A stretch of 64,000 nt of DNA from a virus: positions 248,001 to 312,000 of the IMG/VR virus record IMGVR_UViG_3300024999_000029. One strand, given 5' to 3'. Positions within the stretch are counted from its first letter, which is position 1, and the number at the start of each line of letters is the position of its first letter. The position numbers and the translations under genes are program-made. The notes under the pieces were generated by a model. It was given only the letters and a program-made list of their open reading frames with translations. It did not search any database and had not been told where the DNA came from. Below are positions 18,992 through 28,528 of the stretch, piece by piece.

Positions 18992-19441
18992 ATGGCACAC
19001 TTAAACATTTATAAAGCTTCGGACGATTCAATCGTATCTAGTGCTGGAACACTAACAAACGCCGTAGAGTTTACCCTTAGGGCAGACCTCAGTGAGACTG
19101 GAGAAATTAGACTTTATGCAATGACAGATTTTGGATATGAGACAACGAGTACGGTGATATCATTTGTAGATAGTGAATTTAGAAAAGATCCAGGAGAAGC
19201 AATTAGGGCGAAAGACGGTGGAGATGGAGTTGCAACACTTACGAGTTGGGCGTTAGCAGCGGATAATGCAGGTTCGCCTGATACATATGGGGCTTATGGA
19301 GCGTCGCTTTCGCTAGGAACTGTAGGAAACGACACAGGTAAGATTTACTTTCATGCTAAGGCAAAAGCTGAAACTAGTGAAGAAGCAATTCAAGACTGTA
19401 GTGTCGCAATCAAAGCAGAGGGAATCGAAAGAGCAACCTAA
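18992..19441 (+). CDS. Hypothetical structural protein, fibre region
   Basis: A 149-residue beta-rich protein. The first ~55 residues look like a short Ig or fibronectin-like sheet (NIYKASDDSIVSSAGTLTNA). It shares the GAAAGGAATGATATAAA leader with the fibre genes that follow. Probably a virion surface protein; no family recognised. Confidence 0.45.
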   Translation: MAHLNIYKASDDSIVSSAGTLTNAVEFTLRADLSETGEIRLYAMTDFGYETTSTVISFVDSEFRKDPGEAIRAKDGGDGVATLTSWALAADNAGSPDTYGAYGASLSLGTVGNDTGKIYFHAKAKAETSEEAIQDCSVAIKAEGIERAT

Positions 19442-19469
19442 ACCTAGCTTAGAAAGGAAGGTGGCTTAA

Positions 19470-20903
19470 ATGGCAATAAATTACTATGTTAGTAACCAAC
19501 GTGGAAACGATTCTAATGACGGACTCACGCAAGAAACTCCATTCTACACTATATCTAAGGCAATCCCATTAGTAACAGCAGGGTCTATAGTTTATATAGG
19601 CTCTGGTTGCTACCGAGAAAAGCCTATACTACAGGTAGCAGGTACTGACGGAAATGTAATTAAATGGATACCTGACCCGAATTCAGAATACTTAACTTCA
19701 GACAATGTAGGAATAGTACGTGTAACGGGTTGTAACACAGATGAATATCCAACAACTGGTGGCTATGGTTGGTCTTTTAATGGTAAATATTATAATGAAA
19801 TTGGCGATCCTAATAAAGGATTTGGACAGATGTATATTGATGGTTGTCATTGGGGATACACAGTTAATATTGGATTTTCTACTTTGGGTGGAAAATGCTA
19901 TGGAATTACAGCTACTGGAAACGCAACAGTATTTTATTATGGAGAACAAAAAGACTGTATAGCAATAGCTGGTCAAACCGCATTTTCAGGTGGAATACAA
20001 ACAAATTGCATTGGAATTGCAGGGAGTTCGGCATATTATGCTGGTATTCATTACAATTGTATAGGAATTGCTGGGTATGCATGTTTTAATGCAACTACAA
20101 GAACAGATATAAACTGTTTGTCAATTGGTGGTCAATATGGATTTTACGCATATTCAGGTGCAGCAACTAGCACAAATTGTGTAGCAATAGGAAGTAGTAA
20201 TGGATTTTATGCAACAGGTTCAGCAACTGTAAATTATTGTCGTGCAATAAATTGTTCATATGGATTTTATGGTAGAGATAGTGCTAATTTATTAGACACA
20301 TCAACTTGTAGTTATGTTTATTGTAATAACAAACAGCATACTACAGGATTCCCTACTCCAGCTACTTATTATGAAACTGCTGAAGTTGCTCTTGCTAAAA
20401 GTTGTACATATTATCCGATAGCATTAATTGCTGCATTTATGCCAATGTTAGATTTTAATTATACAGGTGGAAGTAGTGATGTATTAACATATGTAGCTAA
20501 AGACATGATGGGATATGCAAGGGCATTGATTGATGGTACGCCTCATTATGGTGTTCACGAATATTCAAGAGTTGGAATAGATTTTACAAATTATCGTACT
20601 AATGCTCCAAGTATAAAAATAGAACAGGCAGGACAGCAGAAGTTTACATTTTTTGCTACTGGTGGAGAAGAATTTAGTAAATCTGTTTGGGTGAAGTGGG
20701 AAAATGTGACTGGAGATAAACCTCAACTGGCAGTTCGTGGAGATTATTTAACTGAAGTTGTATCTACGGCTACAGGTGACGGAACTAGTTGGGAACAATT
20801 AATTATAACTGCTACGCCAAGCAAGGATACTGAAATTGAGTTATATTTATATGCAAGAGATACTGGATCAACTGCTATTGTTTATTTCAGTGACCTTAGT
20901 TAA
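19470..20903 (+). CDS. Right-handed beta-helix tail protein
   Basis: A 477-residue protein. Residues 1-100 (YYVSNQRGNDSNDGL) are the usual cap of right-handed beta-helix (pectate-lyase-like) proteins. From about 155 to 265 it has six rungs of 17-20 residues, each starting with Cys (CIAIAG, CIGIAG, CIGIAG, CLSIGG, CVAIGS, CRAINC), a stacked Cys ladder. A C-terminal beta-sandwich follows (about 360-477), like a carbohydrate-binding module. Role: tailspike or fibre that binds or cleaves surface polysaccharide; no catalytic residues can be named. Confidence 0.65.
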   Translation: MAINYYVSNQRGNDSNDGLTQETPFYTISKAIPLVTAGSIVYIGSGCYREKPILQVAGTDGNVIKWIPDPNSEYLTSDNVGIVRVTGCNTDEYPTTGGYGWSFNGKYYNEIGDPNKGFGQMYIDGCHWGYTVNIGFSTLGGKCYGITATGNATVFYYGEQKDCIAIAGQTAFSGGIQTNCIGIAGSSAYYAGIHYNCIGIAGYACFNATTRTDINCLSIGGQYGFYAYSGAATSTNCVAIGSSNGFYATGSATVNYCRAINCSYGFYGRDSANLLDTSTCSYVYCNNKQHTTGFPTPATYYETAEVALAKSCTYYPIALIAAFMPMLDFNYTGGSSDVLTYVAKDMMGYARALIDGTPHYGVHEYSRVGIDFTNYRTNAPSIKIEQAGQQKFTFFATGGEEFSKSVWVKWENVTGDKPQLAVRGDYLTEVVSTATGDGTSWEQLIITATPSKDTEIELYLYARDTGSTAIVYFSDLS

Positions 20904-20908
20904 AGGAT

Positions 20909-23884
20909 GTGATGGTAGACATGAAAATAATTAATGGTAGATTGTATTCACGTCTACCTAATAATACAAACAAATCATTAATAAACAATGGTTTATTATA
21001 TACATATATTTGGAACACAATTAAAATAGTATCTATTTTTATACAAACAAATAGAAATGTCACAGAATCAACATCGTTTTTAAAACAAACATTTAGATGG
21101 ATGGCTGATAGCTTTAAAGGTAAAACTATCAGAAAACTTATTCAGTCTATATCAAATACAAATCAAACTAACAGAGTTGTTAATACAACATCAGACACTT
21201 CGAGACAAACACGTAGGAATAATGTGAGTTTAATCACACTTTTTGGTAGTACTTTTAGGAAAATAACACAGTTAATTTCAAGTGGATATCAAACTATAAA
21301 AAACAACAATAAATTAATTAGTAGTTTATATCAAACATATCGTAAAATTCCATATATATTCAAAGGAAAAACAATAAGGAAACTAGAACAATCTATATTA
21401 ATATTAACTCAGACATACCGTAAAATTCCCGATATTTTTTTGGGTGATACAATAAGAAAACTAACACAATTGAATTCATCTTTATTTCAAACTAATAAAA
21501 ATATAAATAAAACGTCTATAAATTTATCTCAATCTGAACGCAATATTATAGGATTGATTAGTAATAAAATACAAAATAATAGAGTTATTATTAAATTGAA
21601 TTATGTTAGTAGTCAAATAAAAAGAAACATTATAGAATTAAGTGCATCAATAAAGCAGACATATAGAAAGATTAATAATATGTTTGTGCTTAATACGCAA
21701 ACAAGTAGAAAAATTAATAGTATATCTATTTTTTATGTTCAAACAAATAAAAAAATATATAAATTAATTAGTGCGCTTCATCAATCCGTAAGACATAATA
21801 TGATTATAGTTTATTGTATTAATCAAATTAAAAGGGATGTAAATAAATTATATTTTATTAATAAGCAGATAAAAAGAAATATCATCCAACAAATTGATGC
21901 TATTATTCAATCTAAGAGAAATATTAATAAAATTATCATTATTATGAATCAATTAAATAGAAATGTTGAATTATTTAAAGTATTATTAAAACAAACTTAT
22001 AGAAAAATAACATTATTAGTTTTACATAAATATCAAACTATAAAAACTAATAACAAGTTAATCAGTATATTAAAACAAACCTATAGAAAAATACCAGATG
22101 TATTTTTAGGTGATACAATCAGAAAGTTAACAAAATCAAGCTTAGTTTTATTTCAAACAAGCAAAGATATTAAAAAGACTTTTATAATTTCTAATCAAAC
22201 CAAGCAAAACATTATAGAATTAATTAGAAATAATATACAAAATGGTAGATTTATTATTGATAAAGTAAGCATTAGCAAACAAACTAAGCGTAATATTACT
22301 AAGTTAATAAGTACAAGTACAGTTAGTGTATATGGACAACTAATTCGTAAGATTAATGGATTGGTTAATTATTTTGGTCAGAGTAAACGTAATATTTTGA
22401 GCGTTGTATATTCTTATTGGCAGACTAAAAGAAATAATGGTTTATTTAGTTATTATGCTGCTCAAAGTAAGAGAAATGTTATTAAAATAGTAGATTATAT
22501 TAATCAAACAAATAGAATATTAAATAAGATTACTATTATTAATAAACAATTATTTAGAAATATTTATAATTTAACATTAATTATTAAACAAAGTAATAGA
22601 AAAACTATTTTGACTACTTATTTTAATAAACAAATTAATAGGATAATTAATCAATTAATAAGTTGTAATAGTCAAACTAAACGAAATATAAACAAAAGTG
22701 TCGATTATATTATTCAAACAAATAGAAGTATTATAAAGTTTTTATTAGAAATTTCTATTCAAACTAAGAAATTAGTTGTAGTTAAAGTTGAATCCTTAAA
22801 ACAAACTAAACGAAGTATTACTAGACTAATAAGTAATTATGAAACTACAAAGGTATCTATTCAGATTGCTAGAAAAATGGAACTATTAGTTTCACATATT
22901 GGACAGAACAAGCGAAATATTGTTAAATTGTTTAGTCGTATAAAACAGAGTGCCAGAGATATTATAAAAATATCTTATATTAATGTGCAGTCAAGAAGAA
23001 ATATAATTAGATTTGATGAATATTTAAAACAGATCGGAAGGAATGTTATAAAATTAACTGTTTTTATAAAACAGAATTATCGTAAAATATTCAAATTAGA
23101 ATCTATTATAAGCGGAAGCAAACGAGACATAATTAAGTTAGTTAAATATGATGCTCAATCAAATAAAGATATCAGAAAAATAGTATCAGATTATTATACT
23201 CAAATTAAGCGTAATACTATTGAATTGATAAGTTTTAAAAATCAGACTAATATAAAAATTAATAAGATTTCGAGTTACATTACACAAACCAAGAGAAATG
23301 TAAACGAATTTATTATTTCTACCATTCAAACAAATAGAGATATTATAAAAATTTTATTAATTTCTGTTCATTTAAAAAGGAATATTTTAAAAATTATTTA
23401 TATTAGTAAGCAAATAAAGAGAAATATTATTGTATTAATTAGTACTGATGCGGTTGTTGAGGCATTTATTCAATTGATTAGGAAAATTAATAAGATAGGA
23501 TTTAATGTAGTACAAAGTAAACGAAATATTATTAAATTATATGATATTAATAAACAAGTAAAAACTAATATAAATAAATTACAAAGTTTTATTCGACAAC
23601 AAAGAAGAGATATTGTTTTATTAGTGATGACTAAATATCAAAACAAAAGAAATGTTTTATTATTAGTTAAAATTTTAAAACAAAGTAAGAGTAATATACT
23701 AAAACTAATATCCCCTATTCGTCAATTAATCAGAAAGCTTATAACTATATGGGATGTATTTGATTTTGATTTGTTTGATGCAGTAGAGTTGGAGTTAGAT
23801 TTTTATATTGAAGAATTGAAGTTGGATTTATATGTGGCTGAAATGCCTCTCGATTTTGAGATTGAGGAGGTTAAGAAATTATGA
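20909..23884 (+). CDS. Giant repeat fibre protein (Q-T-x-R-x-I repeats)
   Basis: A 991-residue protein made of roughly 60 units about 16 residues apart, each centred on Q-[TSI]-x-R-[NK]-I followed by a Lys/Ile-rich stretch (NQTKRNIIKLIS type). A variant unit [KD]TIRKL (FKGKTIRKL, FLGDTIRKL) recurs. The protein is very basic and Asn/Ile-rich until an abruptly acidic C-terminus of about 40 residues (ELELDFYIEELKLDLYVAE). The start could be GTG 20909, ATG 20912 or ATG 20921. It overlaps the next gene by ATGA. A periodic fibre shaft is the likely structure; no named family. Confidence 0.6.
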   Translation: MMVDMKIINGRLYSRLPNNTNKSLINNGLLYTYIWNTIKIVSIFIQTNRNVTESTSFLKQTFRWMADSFKGKTIRKLIQSISNTNQTNRVVNTTSDTSRQTRRNNVSLITLFGSTFRKITQLISSGYQTIKNNNKLISSLYQTYRKIPYIFKGKTIRKLEQSILILTQTYRKIPDIFLGDTIRKLTQLNSSLFQTNKNINKTSINLSQSERNIIGLISNKIQNNRVIIKLNYVSSQIKRNIIELSASIKQTYRKINNMFVLNTQTSRKINSISIFYVQTNKKIYKLISALHQSVRHNMIIVYCINQIKRDVNKLYFINKQIKRNIIQQIDAIIQSKRNINKIIIIMNQLNRNVELFKVLLKQTYRKITLLVLHKYQTIKTNNKLISILKQTYRKIPDVFLGDTIRKLTKSSLVLFQTSKDIKKTFIISNQTKQNIIELIRNNIQNGRFIIDKVSISKQTKRNITKLISTSTVSVYGQLIRKINGLVNYFGQSKRNILSVVYSYWQTKRNNGLFSYYAAQSKRNVIKIVDYINQTNRILNKITIINKQLFRNIYNLTLIIKQSNRKTILTTYFNKQINRIINQLISCNSQTKRNINKSVDYIIQTNRSIIKFLLEISIQTKKLVVVKVESLKQTKRSITRLISNYETTKVSIQIARKMELLVSHIGQNKRNIVKLFSRIKQSARDIIKISYINVQSRRNIIRFDEYLKQIGRNVIKLTVFIKQNYRKIFKLESIISGSKRDIIKLVKYDAQSNKDIRKIVSDYYTQIKRNTIELISFKNQTNIKINKISSYITQTKRNVNEFIISTIQTNRDIIKILLISVHLKRNILKIIYISKQIKRNIIVLISTDAVVEAFIQLIRKINKIGFNVVQSKRNIIKLYDINKQVKTNINKLQSFIRQQRRDIVLLVMTKYQNKRNVLLLVKILKQSKSNILKLISPIRQLIRKLITIWDVFDFDLFDAVELELDFYIEELKLDLYVAEMPLDFEIEEVKKL

Positions 23885-24171
23885 TAGAACTTTATAAAGG
23901 TGAAAAGCGTTTATGTGGTATGAAAATTTCTTCTAGAAGTGGTAAAATCTTTACGATAGAGAGTGTTTCATGTAAAGTGGTTGACAATGCAGGGATTACT
24001 ATTCAAGAAGAGGAAGAAGGAATAGTTGAAGAACATTCGGTTTTTTGTTTGGTCGATACTACATTGGATGGATATGTTTACAGCAAAGGATATATATTGC
24101 AATTTAGTATTGTTTTAAAGGATGTGCCTAAAATAATCATGGGGAAGTTAAGTATTAAAATAAAGAAATAA
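23881..24171 (+). CDS. Small hypothetical structural protein
   Basis: A 96-residue beta-rich protein, translationally coupled (4-nt overlap) to the giant repeat protein. A single Ig-like sheet is plausible (KIFTIESVSCKVVDNAG, then LQFSIVLKDVPK), resembling baseplate-upper-protein-type N-terminal domains, but this is not certain. Probably assembles with its coupled partner. Confidence 0.45.
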   Translation: MIELYKGEKRLCGMKISSRSGKIFTIESVSCKVVDNAGITIQEEEEGIVEEHSVFCLVDTTLDGYVYSKGYILQFSIVLKDVPKIIMGKLSIKIKK

Positions 24172-24214
24172 TAATCAATATATTTTGAAAGGAATGAAAT
24201 AAATAGTTTTTAGT

Positions 24215-24240
24215 GGAGAGATTTTTTATTCTCTCCTTTT
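24215..24240 (+). terminator. Stem-loop preceded by an unused ribosome binding site
   Basis: GGAGAGA / TCTCTCC stem with TTTT after it. Just upstream (24187-24203) lies a GAAAGGAATGAAATAAA leader with no gene behind it. Confidence 0.5.
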
Positions 24241-24269
24241 AATTTAATAGTAAAGGAAGTGAAATAAAT

Positions 24270-25382
24270 TTGGCTTCGATTAAAATATATAAAGATAATC
24301 CTACTGTAGGGCTTCAAGATGGAAGCACAGTTTCAGAAAATGACTTCACTAATCCAGTAGACAGTGGCTTCCTAATTATTCCAGAAACTGGAACAGAAAT
24401 TGGAGAATGGAAAAAATGTGCCTTAAGGTGTAACGAAGGTCTCCAGACGATAAATGACCTGAACAGGAATTGTAGGCTGGCATTAGAAGGATCAAAATCT
24501 AACTGCTGGCAATTAGCTCCTGATAATTTGGGAGTAGTTGGTACTCCATCAGATTGGGGGCAACCACTCGATATAGCTTCAGATAAAATTTATGATAAAA
24601 ATTATATTTTTCATATCAGAGCTTGTACTGATGTTGGTGATGTTGTAGAGAATGACAAAACTACAAAACTGACAGCACAAGCACTAGTAGGCTTACCTTG
24701 GATTTTAGACATTAATGATATGCTTGCTGCCGAGAATGTAGGAGAGGTGTTTTCAAGTATATTCACAATACCAGAAGATTGTATTATATATGCGTCAAAT
24801 GTAGATGCTGCCAATCCAGAGTATGTTCTTAATTACATTATAAATGGCGTTGAGTTAACAATAGGACATATGGGAGGCACTACTTTTGAATGGATTCATC
24901 AAGCATTAAGTGTTTCTAAAAATTCAACCTTCCAGATACGTATACATGGAATTTTTGCGAATGAAGCTGAAGGTAATTTAAAGCTATTTTTAAATAATGA
25001 AAATGGAAAAGAATTGGCTTTTTTTTATTGGCATATTAATCAAGCTTGTTACCTTACTACTGCGTGTGTTCAGTATAAAGGATTGGAAGATAATTGCTCT
25101 GAGTTAACTGCGATGAGATTATTAAGAGAACATTATATTGATGATTTAGGCTATAGGGATTTGATTAGTGAATATTATCAATTAGCTTCGCAAATTATAG
25201 AAGCAATAAATGCGGAAGATGATCCTAGCTTGGTTTACGAGCAAATTTATCAGAGTGTTAAGATATGTGAAAGTGCAGTTAATAATGAAGAATGGCAAGT
25301 TGCTAGAGATGAATATTTGAGTATGTATTATGAGTTGGCAGAGACTTATATTGATGGTTATGTTAGGTTGATGCCTTTGTAA
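24270..25382 (+). CDS. Fibre-family protein 1 with CFI-box-like C-terminus
   Basis: 370 residues. Domain A (1-140): IKIYKDNPTVGLQDGS, acidic/hydrophobic sheets, and a W-Q-L-A core shared with the next three genes. Domain B (141-265): beta-sandwich. Domain C (268-370): starts CYLTTACVQYKGL, resembling the CFI-box C-terminal domain (C-[FY]-[IL]-[AT]-T-A), followed by helices ending YVRLMPL. The same A and C parts recur at 27305 and 27734. TTG start after AAAGGAAGTGA. Probably a virion surface fibre; the Cys of the box may be modified or anchored (inference). Confidence 0.6.
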   Translation: MASIKIYKDNPTVGLQDGSTVSENDFTNPVDSGFLIIPETGTEIGEWKKCALRCNEGLQTINDLNRNCRLALEGSKSNCWQLAPDNLGVVGTPSDWGQPLDIASDKIYDKNYIFHIRACTDVGDVVENDKTTKLTAQALVGLPWILDINDMLAAENVGEVFSSIFTIPEDCIIYASNVDAANPEYVLNYIINGVELTIGHMGGTTFEWIHQALSVSKNSTFQIRIHGIFANEAEGNLKLFLNNENGKELAFFYWHINQACYLTTACVQYKGLEDNCSELTAMRLLREHYIDDLGYRDLISEYYQLASQIIEAINAEDDPSLVYEQIYQSVKICESAVNNEEWQVARDEYLSMYYELAETYIDGYVRLMPL

Positions 25383-25401
25383 TGAAAGGAATGAGATAAA
25401 T

Positions 25402-26166
25402 TTGGCTTTTAAAATTTCTATATATAAAGGAGCCGTTGTAGCAGGGGATCAATCTGGGACTGTAATTTCGGAATTAGATTGGACAAATGCTTTAGATTCT
25501 GGTTACTTGCTAATTCCTGAGACTAATCCAAGCTATACAGAAGGAGATTGGATTCGTTTAGGAATTCGTTGTGAATCAGGACACCAGACGGTAGAAGATT
25601 TGTCTAGACATGTTAGAATTTCGCTTGACGGGTCTAATTCTTCTTATTGGCAATTAGCAGCGGACAATGGCTCTGGCTCACCTAGCACACCCGTTGAATG
25701 GAATCAACCTCTTGATATAACAACTGTAGTTACAGATGTAAATACTTTATTCCATGTTAGAGCTAGATGTGCGGATACTGAAATTGTACAGAATGATAAA
25801 ACTTGTGAAATTATGGCACAGGCTTTGGTAGGAGAAGTTCCGGGATGGACTATGCAGTTTGATGATGTGACTTTCGCTGCTGCTACATCTAATTATTGTG
25901 GTCAAGATACAGTACTAGAGGATTGTATGATATATATTTATTTTACTGGAACTATTGTTCCAAGTTATATACAAGTTATGAAGAATGGTTCGCCATGGGG
26001 TGGATATAGTGCTGGTAGTTGGATAAATAGACCTTTTAGTTTTGTGTCAGGGGATGTATTATTGTTTTCGGCAGGAGCAAATACTCCGGGTTATTTTGAT
26101 ATTATAATGCGTTTAGACGATGAAAATGGAAGAATAATTTCTAGTTTTAGATATACAGCTACGTAA
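25402..26166 (+). CDS. Fibre-family protein 2
   Basis: 254 residues with domain A (1-145; FKISIYKGAVVAGDQSG, SYWQLAADNGSG) and one beta-sandwich domain B (146-254, ending RLDDENGRIISSFRYTAT). It lacks the CFI-box part. Paralogous to its neighbours on both sides, so it arose by tandem duplication. TTG start with the shared AAAGGAATGAGATAAA leader. Confidence 0.6.
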   Translation: MAFKISIYKGAVVAGDQSGTVISELDWTNALDSGYLLIPETNPSYTEGDWIRLGIRCESGHQTVEDLSRHVRISLDGSNSSYWQLAADNGSGSPSTPVEWNQPLDITTVVTDVNTLFHVRARCADTEIVQNDKTCEIMAQALVGEVPGWTMQFDDVTFAAATSNYCGQDTVLEDCMIYIYFTGTIVPSYIQVMKNGSPWGGYSAGSWINRPFSFVSGDVLLFSAGANTPGYFDIIMRLDDENGRIISSFRYTAT

Positions 26167-26200
26167 TTAGTTATAAAATATTGAAAGGGGTGAAATAAAT

Positions 26201-27277
26201 TTGGCTTATCATATAGCGATATATAAAGACAATCCAGTTACAGGAAATCAATCAGGAACAATAGTTTCAGAGAATGACTGGACTAATGCCGTTAATTCAA
26301 ATTATATATCCATTCCCGAATCTTCGTTTACTTCTGGCGAATGGATAAAACTTGCCGTTAGGATACCAGAATCTGGAGCACAAACCATATTTGATTCAGG
26401 AAGACATTGTAGGATAAGTTTAGAAGGTGTAGGAAATACAAATTGGCAATTAGCAGATGATGACGGTAGTGGAAATCCAAGTGGTACACCAATGGATTGG
26501 GGATTACCTTTAGACATAATCGAAATGATAACTGATAGTAATAAATTGTTTCATATTCGTGCTAAAGCAAATTCTGGTGAAAATGTAATGAACGAAACAA
26601 CTATGGAGATAATCGCAGAAGCTTTAGTTGGCACTGCTCCACCTTGGACATTAGATTTCAATGATATGACTTACAATTCTGAAACAGGTCATTTTACTAA
26701 CATCGTAACTGTACCAGAAGATTGTGTGATATATATTGATTTTACTGGAACTACAACTCCTGATTATTTAACTGTATATATAAATGATTTCGACACAGGT
26801 GGATATTCTAGTAGTGCGTGGACTCCGAGACTTTTCAATTTAACACAGAATGATACATTAAAATTTGAAATTAAATTGTTGGATACTGGATATTCAGATA
26901 TTACAATACGTTTAGATGATGAAAATGGAAGATTAGTTTCTGATTTTAAATACACAGATACAGGATGGGTTTTAAATTTTGGTAGTAATCTTACATTTGC
27001 CGATCAATATACAGACCATGTTACTATACCAGAAGCATGTCGTTTACATTTTTCGTTTACGGGAACATCAACAAATCAAATAAGTGGATTTGTAAATGAA
27101 CAAGAATATTATATATGGAATTCAAATAGTTGGTGGTGGTATTATTTAGATTTTAATGCAGGTGATGATTTCTACATGTGGATTAATCCGAATACTGGTT
27201 CATCAGGAACTTTGTATGTAAGGGAAACGGATGTTAATGGAAGAATTATAGGAACGGTTGATTATTCTTATAATTAA
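26201..27277 (+). CDS. Fibre-family protein 3, duplicated domain B
   Basis: 358 residues: domain A (1-147), domain B (148-250, RLDDENGRLVSDFKYTDTG), then a second, diverged B domain (251-358, ending DVNGRIIGTVDYSYN). The B domain has thus been copied within the gene. TTG start after AAAGGGGTGA. Confidence 0.6.
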   Translation: MAYHIAIYKDNPVTGNQSGTIVSENDWTNAVNSNYISIPESSFTSGEWIKLAVRIPESGAQTIFDSGRHCRISLEGVGNTNWQLADDDGSGNPSGTPMDWGLPLDIIEMITDSNKLFHIRAKANSGENVMNETTMEIIAEALVGTAPPWTLDFNDMTYNSETGHFTNIVTVPEDCVIYIDFTGTTTPDYLTVYINDFDTGGYSSSAWTPRLFNLTQNDTLKFEIKLLDTGYSDITIRLDDENGRLVSDFKYTDTGWVLNFGSNLTFADQYTDHVTIPEACRLHFSFTGTSTNQISGFVNEQEYYIWNSNSWWWYYLDFNAGDDFYMWINPNTGSSGTLYVRETDVNGRIIGTVDYSYN

Positions 27278-27304
27278 AATAAAATAATGAAAGGAATGAT
27301 ATAA

Positions 27305-27715
27305 ATGGCTTTAATTAATCTTTATGGAAATAATCCGGTGGCAGGAGATACATCGGGTACTTTAATTTCAAGTGGAACAGGAGTTACGCCAATAGATACT
27401 GGGTTTATTAAGATATTATCAACTGGGGAGCAGGTGGATGACTGGATTTCAATTTGCATCAGGACAGACTCAGGTTATAAGACTATTGAAGAAAATAGTA
27501 GACATTGTAGAGTAAGTATTATCGGTTCTTTGAACTGGCAGTTGGCTTTAGATACTGGTTCGCCTCTATCATGGGGCGATCCTTTGGATATTTTAACAGA
27601 AATAGGTTCGGTAAACACTTTGTTCTATATCCGTGCAAAATCTTTGAGCACAGAAACGCCGATCAACGATGACACAGTGGACATACAGTTATCTGCGACC
27701 ATAGGTGCTGTTTAA
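27305..27715 (+). CDS. Fibre-family protein 4, domain A only
   Basis: 136 residues covering only the family's domain A (LINLYGNNPVAGDTSG, LNWQLALDTGSP, then NDDTVDIQLSATIGAV). It ends where the other members continue into domain B. Together with the next gene it equals a full-length member cut in two; the 18-nt gap holds a good ribosome binding site, so the split looks functional rather than decayed. Confidence 0.55.
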   Translation: MALINLYGNNPVAGDTSGTLISSGTGVTPIDTGFIKILSTGEQVDDWISICIRTDSGYKTIEENSRHCRVSIIGSLNWQLALDTGSPLSWGDPLDILTEIGSVNTLFYIRAKSLSTETPINDDTVDIQLSATIGAV

Positions 27716-27733
27716 AAAAGGAGTTGATATAAT

Positions 27734-28513
27734 ATGTCAGTCATCACGACCTCAATTCCAACAAACATAGCAAAAACATCTATAAGTTTTCATGGCAATG
27801 CAGTAATTTGGACATTGCCATTTGATGGTGTTAATCAGCCTGGTGTAGAAATTGATGATTTAATTACTAATACATTAACAATTCCTGGTAATTGCGTATT
27901 GTACATGGAACTTACAGGCAATTCTGGTTTTGTTACTTGGTTTAAAAATAATGAAGATACTTGGGCTTATGGCCCATATCAAGAAGATCCAGAAGATCCA
28001 GAATCTCCTGTCATATGGATATGGTACAACCAAACATTTTCATTAAATGAAAATGATACATTAGCTATAAAAGTAGCTAACTTTCTTGGTGGGCCGATGG
28101 ATGGTGATATTACTATTAAATTAAATACTGTGTCTGGTCGTACATTATCTCAATTCCATTTTGCTGCAGAAGGATCTTGCTATCTTACTACTGCATGTGT
28201 TGAATACAAAGGATTAGAGGATGATTGTTCTGAATTAACATCAATGCGTTTATTGAGAGAACATTATATTGATGAACCAGAATATATCGCATTAATTTCA
28301 GAGTATAACCAATTATCAAGACAGATTATCAACATGGTAAATCAAGAAATAAATCCAGATATAATTTATGAGCAGATATATCAGAGTGTAAAAATATGTG
28401 AAACTGCAATAAATAATGAAGATTGGCAGACTGCTAGGGATGAGTATTTAGGTATGTATTATCAATTAGCAGAAACTTATATACCTAATTATGTTAGATT
28501 AATGCCTTTATGA
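27734..28513 (+). CDS. Fibre-family protein 5, domain B plus CFI-box-like C-terminus
   Basis: 259 residues with no domain A. It has a short leader, domain B (about 30-150) and domain C beginning CYLTTACVEYKGLEDD (about 157), closely matching the C-terminus of the 24270 gene and ending in the same YVRLMPL. AAAGGAGTTG site. Probably partners the domain A protein encoded just upstream. Confidence 0.55.
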   Translation: MSVITTSIPTNIAKTSISFHGNAVIWTLPFDGVNQPGVEIDDLITNTLTIPGNCVLYMELTGNSGFVTWFKNNEDTWAYGPYQEDPEDPESPVIWIWYNQTFSLNENDTLAIKVANFLGGPMDGDITIKLNTVSGRTLSQFHFAAEGSCYLTTACVEYKGLEDDCSELTSMRLLREHYIDEPEYIALISEYNQLSRQIINMVNQEINPDIIYEQIYQSVKICETAINNEDWQTARDEYLGMYYQLAETYIPNYVRLMPL

Positions 28514-28528
28514 AAGGCGGTGAAATAA

